DNA of 64,000 nt, from assembly GCA_963738375.1 (NCBI GenBank), contig CAVTWL010000005.1, positions 372,001 to 436,000 on the forward strand, in the 5' to 3' direction. Shown here piece after piece: positions 15,796 through 24,016 of the stretch (position 1 is the first letter of the stretch; the number at the start of each line of letters is the position of its first letter). Source of the DNA: Bog-159 sp963738375. GTDB lineage: Bacteria > Acidobacteriota > Terriglobia > Bryobacterales > Bryobacteraceae. A program made the position numbers and the translations under genes. The notes under the pieces are model-generated. The model did no database searches. It was given only the letters and a program-made list of their open reading frames with translations, and was not told the origin of the DNA.

Positions 15796-18243
15796 TCAAT
15801 CGCAGCGCAGGGCGGCCATGGGGTCGATCTTGGCGGCCCGGCGGGCGGGCAGGAAACTGGCGAAGAGCGCGACTGAAGCCAGTAGCAGCGAAACTGCGCC
15901 CATCACAGTTGGATCGAGAGGGCGCACTTCGTAGAGGAGCCCGGTGAGCAAGTGGGTCAGTCCTGCCGCACCAACCATGCCCACAGCAATTCCGGCCAAC
16001 ACCCAAAGCATGTTTCCGCTTACTACCAGCCGCAGCACCTGCGGGGTCCCCGCGCCGAGAGCCATGCGCAAGCCGATCTCTTGGGTGCGCTGGGTTACGG
16101 AATGGCCCACCACGCCGGCGATGCCGACGGCCGCCAGCGCCAGGGCGAGCGCCGAAAATGAGCCGAGCAACAGCATGGGGAAGCGCCGCGATCCGGTGGA
16201 ATTGTGGACCACCTCGTCCATGGTCTGGAAGCCCGAGACGGGCCAATCGGGGAGTACGCCGGCAACGGCGCGCTTCACCGGTTCGGCAAACGCCGATGGC
16301 GCATGATTGGTGCGGATGACCAGCGTCATCACCGGCCAACCGGCTTGCATGTACGGACGATAAAACTGGCGCTGGGCGGGAGTTTCGAGCCCCTGGAAAC
16401 GTACGTCGCCCGCCACGCCCATAACGGTCAGACGCGGCCCGTCGACGCCGCCCAGCCGGATAGCCCGGCCGATGGGATCCTGCTTGGGCCAAAAAGCACG
16501 GGCCATGGAATCATTGATGACAATAGCGCCGGGTGCGCCGGCGGTGTCGCGATCCGTGAATTCGCGGCCCTTCAAGATGGGGATGCCCATCGTTCGGAAG
16601 TAGTTGGGACAGGCGACGGTATAGCTTGCCCCAGGCATCTGCCCAGGCGCGGCGGGCGGCTGTCCTTCAATCTGGAAGCCGCGGCCGGCGTTCCCCTGAA
16701 ACGGCAGATGCCCAACGGCGCCCACCGAGAGCACTCCGGGGATGGCCCCGACATGCTGGCCGACGTCCTGACAGAAACGCGGCAGCCCCGGCGGACCGAC
16801 GTAGATTTCTTCCTGTGGAACTGACATGCCGGCAGTCAGGACATTGTTGGGATTCAACCCTGGATCGACGCCCAGCAGCCGCGTCATACTCTTGATCATC
16901 AGCCCCGCGCCCGAAAGCACAACCATCGCCAACGCCACTTCGGACGCTATCAAAATGTTACGCAAGCGGCTGCGCCCGCCTGTGCCCGCCCCGCGTCCGC
17001 CTTCCTTCAGCGGATTGTTGAGGCCGGCACGCAGCGCGCTTAAGGCTGGCGCGACACCGAAAAGCGCGCCCGTGAGGCAGGAGACGATCAAAGCAAAGGC
17101 AAACACCCTGCCATCCATGGCAAAGTCATCGATGATTCGCAACGGCAGTTGCAGCGATCCGCTCTGCTTGCTGATGTAGAAAAGGGCGCGCGTGCCGGCC
17201 GCCGCCAGCATCAGACCGGCAACACCGCCCGCCAGCCCCAACATGACGCTTTCAGTAAGCAACTGGCGCGCGATGCGCGATCCGGAGGCTCCCAACGCGC
17301 GGCGGACTGCCAGCTCTTTTTGGCGGGCGGCGCCTCGGGCCAGCAGCAGGTTGGCTACGTTCACACAGGCGATCAGCAGCACAAAGGCGACGGCTGCCAA
17401 CAAGGTGAACAAGGCGGAACGCACACCTTCCATGCCGAAATCGGCGAGGGGTGAAACCGTGGCGCTCATATTGGCGTCGTCCACCGGATACTGCTTGGCG
17501 ATGTTCGTTCCCACTGCAGCCATCTCCGCCTGGGCCTGCGCGAAGGTCACGCCGGGCTTCAATCGCGCTATGGATAGGAAGCTGTTGTCGCCGCGGCCGA
17601 AATCCGTCTTGGTATAACCGACGGGCACCCATAGCTGGCGCGCTCCGCTCCAGAATTGCCACGCGAAATCCCGAGGCATAACGCCGACGACGGTAAACTC
17701 CGCGCCATCGATGCGGATTGTCTTGCCCAGCAGCGACGGATCGCCGCCGTAACGCCTCTGCCATAGGCCATAACTGAGCACGACCACGTGGTCCTTACCC
17801 TGCGTTTCTTCCTCGGGAAGGAAAGTACGGCCCAACAACGGCTTGACGCCGAGCACAGGGAAGAATCCGGCGGACACGCGCAGGCCCGATACCTGTTCAG
17901 CCTCACGCTTGCCGCCAGCGGCTGCCAGGTTATAACCTCGGCCGGCGGAATCGAAGATGGCCATGTTCTCGAAAGATCGGCTGGCGCGCCGAAAGTCCCA
18001 GAAGTTCGGCGCGGAAACGATGTTCCAGTTGTCGGGACCTTTGCCGAATGTTTCCCATACCAGCGCTAGACGGCCAGCACCGGGGAACGGCAGCGGCTTC
18101 AGCAGCGTATTGTCGATCACGCTGAAGATGGTGGTGTTCGCGCCGATGCCCAGCGCTAGCGTCAACACGGCCACCAGTGCGAAACTTGGATTTCGAGCCA
18201 GGTTCCGCAAACCATAGCGTACGTCCTGCCAGAGCGTTCCCAT
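15796..18243 (-). CDS. ADOP-type (MacB/FtsX) ABC transporter permease
   Basis: An 815-residue paralogue of the permease on the opposite strand. It starts WQDVRYGLRNLARNPSFALVAVLTLALGIGANTTIFSVI and has the same two-unit design: helix, large periplasmic MacB-like domain, three helices (FVLLIACVNVANLLLARGAARQKELAVRRALGA is the conserved FtsX signature near residue 280), then the second unit ending with AKIDPMAALRCD. Like its neighbour it lacks a nucleotide-binding domain. The two genes converge tail to tail. Acidobacteria carry many such copies, so location gives little functional information. Confidence 0.92.
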   Translation of the reverse strand: MGTLWQDVRYGLRNLARNPSFALVAVLTLALGIGANTTIFSVIDNTLLKPLPFPGAGRLALVWETFGKGPDNWNIVSAPNFWDFRRASRSFENMAIFDSAGRGYNLAAAGGKREAEQVSGLRVSAGFFPVLGVKPLLGRTFLPEEETQGKDHVVVLSYGLWQRRYGGDPSLLGKTIRIDGAEFTVVGVMPRDFAWQFWSGARQLWVPVGYTKTDFGRGDNSFLSIARLKPGVTFAQAQAEMAAVGTNIAKQYPVDDANMSATVSPLADFGMEGVRSALFTLLAAVAFVLLIACVNVANLLLARGAARQKELAVRRALGASGSRIARQLLTESVMLGLAGGVAGLMLAAAGTRALFYISKQSGSLQLPLRIIDDFAMDGRVFAFALIVSCLTGALFGVAPALSALRAGLNNPLKEGGRGAGTGGRSRLRNILIASEVALAMVVLSGAGLMIKSMTRLLGVDPGLNPNNVLTAGMSVPQEEIYVGPPGLPRFCQDVGQHVGAIPGVLSVGAVGHLPFQGNAGRGFQIEGQPPAAPGQMPGASYTVACPNYFRTMGIPILKGREFTDRDTAGAPGAIVINDSMARAFWPKQDPIGRAIRLGGVDGPRLTVMGVAGDVRFQGLETPAQRQFYRPYMQAGWPVMTLVIRTNHAPSAFAEPVKRAVAGVLPDWPVSGFQTMDEVVHNSTGSRRFPMLLLGSFSALALALAAVGIAGVVGHSVTQRTQEIGLRMALGAGTPQVLRLVVSGNMLWVLAGIAVGMVGAAGLTHLLTGLLYEVRPLDPTVMGAVSLLLASVALFASFLPARRAAKIDPMAALRCD

Positions 18244-18346
18244 CGATCACCTCGGATTGGTCCTTGTTGTTCATACGCTCAAAGAGGGCAAAGGTTACAA
18301 GAGATGGCTCGATTTTATTGGCCCGTAAGCTGCTAAGTGTTGGCGA

Positions 18347-19366
18347 ATGCGTCTTGCCGCCGTTGCCATCGTGCTGGTTTCCACCGCATCCGGCCAGTTC
18401 AAGAGCACCGCTCCCCTGGTGGTCGCGCCTACCACTGTTATCGACTCGAAAGGCAATTCCGTCGACGGCTTGACGCCGCAAGACCTGATTCTCTACGACA
18501 ACAATGTGCCGCAGACGATACAGATGGATTGGATGGCATTTCCCATCGACTTGGTAGTCGCGGTGCAGACCAGCTCCAATTCAGGCGCGGTAATCGACAA
18601 GCTGGGAGGCTCCGGCATCCTGTTCACCGAGCTGGTAGCGGCGGACGCCGGCGAAACGGCGGTCATTTCGTTTAGCGACGAGGTGAAGGTTCACCAGGAT
18701 TTCACCAAGAGCCCCGATGAAGTCATGCACGCCCTGCGTATGTTGCGGAAGGAAGGCGGCAATGCCCGCATGCTGGACGCTTTGCGCGAGGCGGCCGGAA
18801 TGCTGGAGCGGCGGCCGCCGGGAAGACGGCGCATCATTTTGATGGTTGCCGAAAAGCGCGACCGGGCGAGCGCCGCAAAACTGCCCGCGGTGATGCAGCA
18901 AATCGAGCGGCTCAATGCCGCGGTGTATTGGGTCAGCTACTCACCGATGCTACAGCCGTTCACCGCCAGGCCGAAGACGAAAGAAGACGAGAAGCCCATC
19001 GACGAACGCACCAAGACCCCGAAGTGCGCCTGGTGTCCCGGGCCGGACGATACCGCGGTGCCCCCCGACTTGGGGCCGGGCGGTTTCCTCTACACGATCG
19101 GGGAACTGGCGCGGCTGCACAAACCGGATTTGGCCAGCCTGTTCTCCAGGACTACCGGCGGGCGCACGCTCAGTTTCCTGAAGAAGGACGCACTGGAAGA
19201 GGCCATCCAGTGGATCGGTGAAGAAGTGCACCGCCAGTACATCCTGAGCTTCGAGCCCAAGGGGGCGGGTGACACGGGCAAGTTTCACAGCATTCGGGTG
19301 GTGGTGAAAGGCCGGCCGGATTTGCGCGCCAGCACGCGCTCCGGCTACTGGGCGCTGCAGCCTTAA
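18347..19366 (+). CDS. Secreted VWFA-related protein (acidobacterial type)
   Basis: A 339-residue protein with a signal peptide (LAAVAIVLVSTASG). The N-terminal part has the family opening VVAPTTVIDSKGNSVDGLTPQDLILYDN, a short beta domain typical of acidobacterial VWFA-related proteins. The von Willebrand A domain follows (~65-310), but the usual metal-site DxSxS is altered: the corresponding segment reads VVAVQTSSNSG, with Gln where Asp is expected, so metal binding may be weak or lost. A Cys pair (KCAWCPG) lies in a proline-rich insertion near 225. It ends with the barrel-like strands YILSFEPKGAGDTGKFHSIRVVVKG. Divergent from the ADOP permease, with 103 bases between starts. Confidence 0.85.
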   Translation: MRLAAVAIVLVSTASGQFKSTAPLVVAPTTVIDSKGNSVDGLTPQDLILYDNNVPQTIQMDWMAFPIDLVVAVQTSSNSGAVIDKLGGSGILFTELVAADAGETAVISFSDEVKVHQDFTKSPDEVMHALRMLRKEGGNARMLDALREAAGMLERRPPGRRRIILMVAEKRDRASAAKLPAVMQQIERLNAAVYWVSYSPMLQPFTARPKTKEDEKPIDERTKTPKCAWCPGPDDTAVPPDLGPGGFLYTIGELARLHKPDLASLFSRTTGGRTLSFLKKDALEEAIQWIGEEVHRQYILSFEPKGAGDTGKFHSIRVVVKGRPDLRASTRSGYWALQP

Positions 19367-19404
19367 ACTCGCTATTGCCATCCCGCACACTTTCATAGTA
19401 GAAT

Positions 19405-19418
19405 TACAAACATCTGTA
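19405..19418. promoter_or_regulatory. BlaI/MecI-type operator
   Basis: The dyad TACA-aacatc-TGTA lies 12 bases before the ATG of the BlaI-family gene. TACA...TGTA half-sites are the recognised core of BlaI/MecI operators. The position over the expected transcription start fits autorepression of the BlaI/M56 operon. Confidence 0.6.
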
Positions 19419-19430
19419 GTAGGAAAGCGA

Positions 19431-19814
19431 ATGACACCCAAATTCACCAAGCTCGAACTCCGCATCATGCAAGCGCTGTGGGATCGAGGCGCCATCTCCA
19501 TCCGCGAGATGCAGGAAGCGTTTCCCGAGGCAGGCAGGCCATCGTACACCACGGTGCAGACCACGGTTTACCGCTTGGAAACCAAGAAGGCCGTGCGCCG
19601 CGTGAAAAAGATCGGCAACGCGCACATCTTCGAAGCGGTGGTGTCGCGCCACGCCGCGCAAAACCGGCTGATCGACGAGTTGCTCGGTCTGTTTGGCGGG
19701 CGAACGCAACCAATCATGGCACACCTCGTCGAATCCGGTAAGCTGACGCTCGACGACGTAAGAGAAGCGCAAAATGCCCTGCGCAAAATGGCTAAGGAGG
19801 AGAAATCGCAATGA
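19431..19814 (+). CDS. BlaI/MecI/CopY-family transcriptional repressor
   Basis: A 127-residue winged-helix repressor. The N-terminus (TKLELRIMQALWDRGAISIREMQEAF) and recognition region (RPSYTTVQTTVYRLETKKAVRRVKKIGNAHIFEAVVSR) are typical of the family. The C-terminal third is the dimerisation helix pair that carries the cleavage site in BlaI/MecI; the exact scissile bond cannot be read. Its stop overlaps the ATG of the M56 protease gene (ATGA), the classical repressor-sensor arrangement: the membrane protease is activated by a signal and triggers loss of the repressor. A matching operator lies just upstream. Confidence 0.93.
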   Translation: MTPKFTKLELRIMQALWDRGAISIREMQEAFPEAGRPSYTTVQTTVYRLETKKAVRRVKKIGNAHIFEAVVSRHAAQNRLIDELLGLFGGRTQPIMAHLVESGKLTLDDVREAQNALRKMAKEEKSQ

Positions 19815-21577
19815 TCCCGGTTTCGATCACGGCGGCGATCGCCGATCATCTGTGGCAATCCACTCTGTTCGCCGGAGCGGCAGCCTTACTCGTGCTGGCA
19901 TTGCGGCGTAACCACGCCGGCATTCGCTATTGGCTCTGGCTGGCGGCGTCGGTGAAATTTCTCGTCCCATTTTTGCCGCTGATCGCGCTCGGCAATCGGC
20001 TCGGACAATTTGCGCGCGGGCCGGTGGCGACGGCTAGATTCTCCATTGTCATCGAGGAAATCAGCCGGCCGTTTGTTCAGCCGCCGCGCGCGCCGGCGGA
20101 ATCTGCCGCTGCGGTTGTGAGCCATACCAGCTTGCTGCCGGTCCTTTTGCTGGCGCTGTGGGCGTGCGGCGTTCTGGCGGTCTGTTTATCCTGGGCACGC
20201 CGTTGGCGGCGTATCCATGCCGCCGTGCGGGCGGGCTCGCCGGTAGAAATCCTGGCAGGCATTCAGGTGCTTTCGTCACCGGCTTTGTTGGAGCCCGGCG
20301 TTTTCGGTATACTGCGGCCTGTGCTGCTGCTGCCGGAAGGCATCACCGGTCATCTGGCGCCCGCGCATCTGGAAGCCATCGTGGCGCACGAGTTGTGCCA
20401 CGTGCGCCGGCGAGACAACCTGGCCGCCGCCGTACACATGACCGTGGAAGCGATCTTCTGGTTTCACCCGCTGGTGTGGTGGTTAGGCGCGCGCCTGGTG
20501 GAAGAACGCGAAAACGCCTGTGACGAAGAAGTGCTGCGGCTTGGCAGCTCACCGGAAGTGTATGCGGAGAGCATTCTCAAGACCTGCCAGTTCTATCTCG
20601 AATCCCCGATGGTTTGCATGTCCGGCATTGCCGGCGCCGATTTGAAAAAAAGAATCACGCGCATTATGACGCGCAATGCCTCGAACCGCCTCACCCTTGG
20701 CAGAAAACTGCTGCTCGCCGCAGCCGGTATTTCCGCGGTGACTGGGCCGGTCGTCTTCGGGCTGATGAACGCGTTACCAGGCAACGCGCAACCGCAGCAA
20801 AGCTTCACGGCCACGCGGCCCGCGTTCGAAGTTGCGTCGATTAAGCCGAACCAGAGTGCCACGGGCTTGTTCCGAATCAGCATGGATCCCAGCCGCTTCA
20901 TGGCGGATAACACCAACCTGAAATTTCTGCTGCAATCCGCGTATGGAGTCAAAGAAGCGCAGATTATCGGGGCGCCGGCGTGGGCCGGCTCAGACCATTA
21001 CAATATCGAAGCGAGGGGAGACGACTCAGCGGCCAGTCTCGATCGCCAGCAGCAAAGCGCGAAGCTTCGGCTGATGATGCAGTCGCTGCTGGCGGACCGC
21101 TTCAAGCTCTCCCTGCACCACGAAACCAGGGAGCTGCCTCTGCTGGCTTTGGTCGTTTCCAAAACCGGTTCGAAAATGCACCAAGCGGCGCCATCGACCG
21201 GCGAAAACGTACCCCTTGGACCGATCAAGCCAGACGGGCCGCAAGTTCCGCACAGCATGTTTATGAGCGGGCGCGGTGAGCTCAGCGTGATGGCGCAGGA
21301 CTTGGACAACTTCGCTGACCTGTTGTCGCATCAACTCAACACCCTGGTCGTGAACAAGACCGGCCTCACGGGAAATTACGATTTCAAATTGAAATGGACG
21401 CCCGATGAGCACCAAGGGCCGCCCATGGGAGGGCCGGCCGACGCGGCGCTTGCCGATGCGGCGGGCCCCTCGCTCTTTACCGCACTGCAAGAACAACTCG
21501 GGTTAAAACTGGAATCGCGGAAAGGACCGGTGGAGGTCCTGGTGATCGATCGCGTGGAGAAGCCCTCGGAGAACTGA
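19811..21577 (+). CDS. BlaR1-like M56 membrane metalloprotease fused to a TIGR03435-type domain
   Basis: A 588-residue protein. Residues 1-320 are the M56 unit: membrane helices at ~10-55 and ~95-120, a cytoplasmic loop, and the zinc-protease motif HELCH at about 195-199 with a downstream ENACDEEV segment giving the further metal ligand. A membrane helix (~305-320, ISAVTGPVVFGLM) leads to an extracytoplasmic domain (~340-588) of the soil-associated TIGR03435 type: FEVASIKPN, then LLQSAYGVKEAQIIGAPAW and LGLKLESRKGPVEVLVIDRVEKPSEN. In BlaR1 this place is held by a penicillin-binding sensor, so the TIGR03435 domain is probably the signal receptor. Translationally coupled to the BlaI gene. Confidence 0.92.
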   Translation: MIPVSITAAIADHLWQSTLFAGAAALLVLALRRNHAGIRYWLWLAASVKFLVPFLPLIALGNRLGQFARGPVATARFSIVIEEISRPFVQPPRAPAESAAAVVSHTSLLPVLLLALWACGVLAVCLSWARRWRRIHAAVRAGSPVEILAGIQVLSSPALLEPGVFGILRPVLLLPEGITGHLAPAHLEAIVAHELCHVRRRDNLAAAVHMTVEAIFWFHPLVWWLGARLVEERENACDEEVLRLGSSPEVYAESILKTCQFYLESPMVCMSGIAGADLKKRITRIMTRNASNRLTLGRKLLLAAAGISAVTGPVVFGLMNALPGNAQPQQSFTATRPAFEVASIKPNQSATGLFRISMDPSRFMADNTNLKFLLQSAYGVKEAQIIGAPAWAGSDHYNIEARGDDSAASLDRQQQSAKLRLMMQSLLADRFKLSLHHETRELPLLALVVSKTGSKMHQAAPSTGENVPLGPIKPDGPQVPHSMFMSGRGELSVMAQDLDNFADLLSHQLNTLVVNKTGLTGNYDFKLKWTPDEHQGPPMGGPADAALADAAGPSLFTALQEQLGLKLESRKGPVEVLVIDRVEKPSEN

Positions 21578-21581
21578 CCCT

Positions 21582-22484
21582 ATGACACAAACATGCGCAA
21601 GACTTGCTCTCGCCCCTCTGGTGCTGGCCTCCAGCTTTGCGACGTCCGCCATCGCGCAGACGGCGCCCACCACGCCCAAGCCTTCCTTTGAGGTTGTCTC
21701 CGTGAAACCCAACCACAGCGCCTCCGGCGGCATCATGATCCGTATGAGTCCAGGAGGCCGCTTCAACGCGCAGAACATCACGGGCAAGTTTTTGATGGAA
21801 GAAGCTTACGGTGTGAAAGACAGCCAGATCGTGGGCGCACCCGGCTGGTTCGACTCGGAGCATTTCGATATCGAAGCCAAGCCGGACGACTCCTTTAACG
21901 AAGCGGAGAAGAAGGGGAACCCGGATGCTCAGCATGCGCAGCTCGCCTTGATGCTGCAATCCATGCTGGAGGATCGCTTCAAGCTAACCATCCATCACGA
22001 AACCAAGGAAATGCCGGTGCTCACGCTCTTGGTCGCCAAGGGCGGTCCGAAATTGCATGACTCCGGCCCCGACCCGGCGGCCCAGCCCGACGAGCCGCCG
22101 CCCGGCCCCATGAAACCGGATGGGCCCCAACCACGGCACAGCGTGCGCATGATGGGGCGCGGAAATCTGGATATCAACGCCGAAAGCCTCGATTCATTTG
22201 CCGAGGTGCTGTCGCGACAATTGGGGCGCGTGGTGGTAAACAAAACCGGTCTCAAAGGCAATTACGATTTCTCCCTGAAGTGGTCGCCGGATGAGAACGA
22301 AGGCCGCATGTTCGGCGGCGCCGGCGCCGCGCCCGATGGCCGTCCCGGGCCGCCGCCGGCCGAAGCCGCCGGCCCATCCATCTACAGTGCGCTGCAGGAG
22401 CAGCTGGGGCTGAAATTGGAAACTGTGAAGGGACCCGTGGATACCATCGTGATCGACCGGGTTGAGAAGCCCACGGAGAACTAG
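21582..22484 (+). CDS. Secreted TIGR03435-type protein, paralogue of the M56 sensor domain
   Basis: A 300-residue protein with a signal peptide (LALAPLVLASSFATSAIAQ). The rest is one TIGR03435-type domain: FEVVSVKPNHSASG, FLMEEAYGVKDSQIVGAPGW, a central HHETKEMPVLTLLVAKGG segment and the ending LGLKLETVKGPVDTIVIDRVEKPTEN, which aligns along its whole length with the C-terminal domain of the preceding M56 protein. It starts four bases after that gene, so it is probably in the same BlaI-controlled operon. Function of the family is unknown. I infer a tandem duplication, with the free copy possibly competing for or delivering the same ligand as the fused one. A Pro/Gly-rich insertion precedes the last strands. 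Confidence 0.88.
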   Translation: MTQTCARLALAPLVLASSFATSAIAQTAPTTPKPSFEVVSVKPNHSASGGIMIRMSPGGRFNAQNITGKFLMEEAYGVKDSQIVGAPGWFDSEHFDIEAKPDDSFNEAEKKGNPDAQHAQLALMLQSMLEDRFKLTIHHETKEMPVLTLLVAKGGPKLHDSGPDPAAQPDEPPPGPMKPDGPQPRHSVRMMGRGNLDINAESLDSFAEVLSRQLGRVVVNKTGLKGNYDFSLKWSPDENEGRMFGGAGAAPDGRPGPPPAEAAGPSIYSALQEQLGLKLETVKGPVDTIVIDRVEKPTEN

Positions 22485-22531
22485 CCCCGGAACTTCTGCA
22501 CGCCCGCGGTGTCACATACGTCTTATCGGTG

Positions 22532-24016
22532 ATGCAAACGCGAATTTTCACGACGATTTTCATAGGCGGCATCGCACTGCAAGCGGCGGTGATTCGCGGC
22601 GTGGTGGTGGAGAACTTGACCAGCAAGCCGCTGGCGCGTGCGATGGTGAGGTTGCAGGCGGTGGGTGGTGCGCCGGGCGATGTGAAATCTACACGCGCGG
22701 ACGCGCACGGCGTTTTTGTGTTCGATTCGCTGAGCACGGGCGCATACCTGGTGCAAGCCTCCCGCAATGGATTTATGACCGCCGAATATGGCCAAAAGCG
22801 CTGGAACTCAGCCGGCGCGCCGGTGCTGCTCGAAGAAGATGGCAATATCTTCCTCGATATTCGCCTGCTGCGCTACTCCGCCATCTCGGGCACGCTGCTC
22901 GACGAGAACGACGAAGGCCTGCCCGGCCACGAAGTGCTGGCGTACCGGACCACCCAGTCCATCGAACTGGTGGCCCACGCGACCAGCGACGAGCGCGGCA
23001 TCTATCGCCTGTTTGGGTTGGAACCTGGCACGTATGTCGTACGCACGGCCGGCGATCAATCCAACGAAGAATCGTACCTGCCGACTTTTTCCAAGGAAAC
23101 TGCGCAGAGGGATCAGGCGCACACCGTCGAATTGCTGCCCGATCAGGAAATCAATGAGATAGACGTCCGGCCGCTGCCAGGCCGTCTGTTCAGCCTGTCC
23201 GTCAGCGTCAATCCGCCAGTGCCTGTTCCATCCATCACCTTGGTATCGGAACTCGGGCGCAAGACCGTGAAGGGCAGCGCGTATCGGTTCACGCGTCTGG
23301 CGCCCGGCGATTATGAAGTCTTCGCGCAATCTCCCGCGGAGCCGGAAGCCGGAGGGCCATACGTAGGCGCTTACCAGCGGCTCTCGCTGGGCGCCGATAC
23401 GAACGTTTCACTGTTGGCCCGGCAATCGCCAGCCGGAGTGACGGTGACCGGCGCGCGGGCCGACGCTTCGTGCGAACTGCGCTTCCGGCATGCGGATCTG
23501 GCGGGTTCCGGACCCACCTCCTCGATTCCCGTGCAGAATGGCGCGGCTACCCTCCCCATCGGCCACTGGGAAGTGATGCTACAACCGCCCGCCGGCACGT
23601 ATGTATCACGAGTCTCCGGCGTTTTTTCGATAGGGCGGCTGCGTCCCGATGGTTGGCAGGAAATGGTATCGCCCTCGTCGCCCTTTGGGGGATTGCGGTT
23701 TACCGTGACAGCCGGTGCCAGCGCTATATATGGAACCTTAAAGGGTGCGGACGGTCCGGTTGCGGGCGCGCCGGTTTATCTGGAAGCATACAATGTCAAC
23801 CCTAGTAAACGGCTCGCCGATTTGCGCACGGCCATCTCCGGCGCGCATGGACAATACCGCTTCAGCGATCTGGCGCCGGGCGCTTACCGCATACTCGGCA
23901 CGTTCGAATACCTTTCGCCGGACATAAATGCTATGACCGCGGCGGGCGCGGAACTGGTGACCGTGGATGCGCATAGCGAAACCTCACGCGATTTGGAGTT
24001 GTATACCATTCGATGA
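22532..24016 (+). CDS. Carboxypeptidase-regulatory-like (prealbumin-type) repeat protein
   Basis: A 494-residue exported protein (start ATG 22532; the GTG three bases earlier is an alternative). After a short signal segment it begins with a carboxypeptidase-regulatory-like beta domain (RGVVVENLTSKPLARAMVRLQAVGG ... ADAHGVFVFDSLSTGAYLVQASRNGF). Further copies are recognisable at ~115-170 (ISGTLLDENDEGLPGHEVLAYRT ... ERGIYRLFGLEPGTYVVRT) and near the C-terminus (IYGTLKGADGPVAGAPVYLEA ... GQYRFSDLAPGAYRILG). No enzyme domain is seen. Its stop overlaps the ATG of the Oar-like receptor (ATGA), so it is probably an accessory surface protein of that receptor. Ligand unknown. Confidence 0.82.
   Translation: MQTRIFTTIFIGGIALQAAVIRGVVVENLTSKPLARAMVRLQAVGGAPGDVKSTRADAHGVFVFDSLSTGAYLVQASRNGFMTAEYGQKRWNSAGAPVLLEEDGNIFLDIRLLRYSAISGTLLDENDEGLPGHEVLAYRTTQSIELVAHATSDERGIYRLFGLEPGTYVVRTAGDQSNEESYLPTFSKETAQRDQAHTVELLPDQEINEIDVRPLPGRLFSLSVSVNPPVPVPSITLVSELGRKTVKGSAYRFTRLAPGDYEVFAQSPAEPEAGGPYVGAYQRLSLGADTNVSLLARQSPAGVTVTGARADASCELRFRHADLAGSGPTSSIPVQNGAATLPIGHWEVMLQPPAGTYVSRVSGVFSIGRLRPDGWQEMVSPSSPFGGLRFTVTAGASAIYGTLKGADGPVAGAPVYLEAYNVNPSKRLADLRTAISGAHGQYRFSDLAPGAYRILGTFEYLSPDINAMTAAGAELVTVDAHSETSRDLELYTIR

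Noticed and set aside
13332..18243. Calling the two permeases a macrolide exporter pair (MacB)
   Set aside because: They resemble MacB in the membrane part but lack the ATPase domain and belong to the duplicated acidobacterial type; no drug-export evidence exists.
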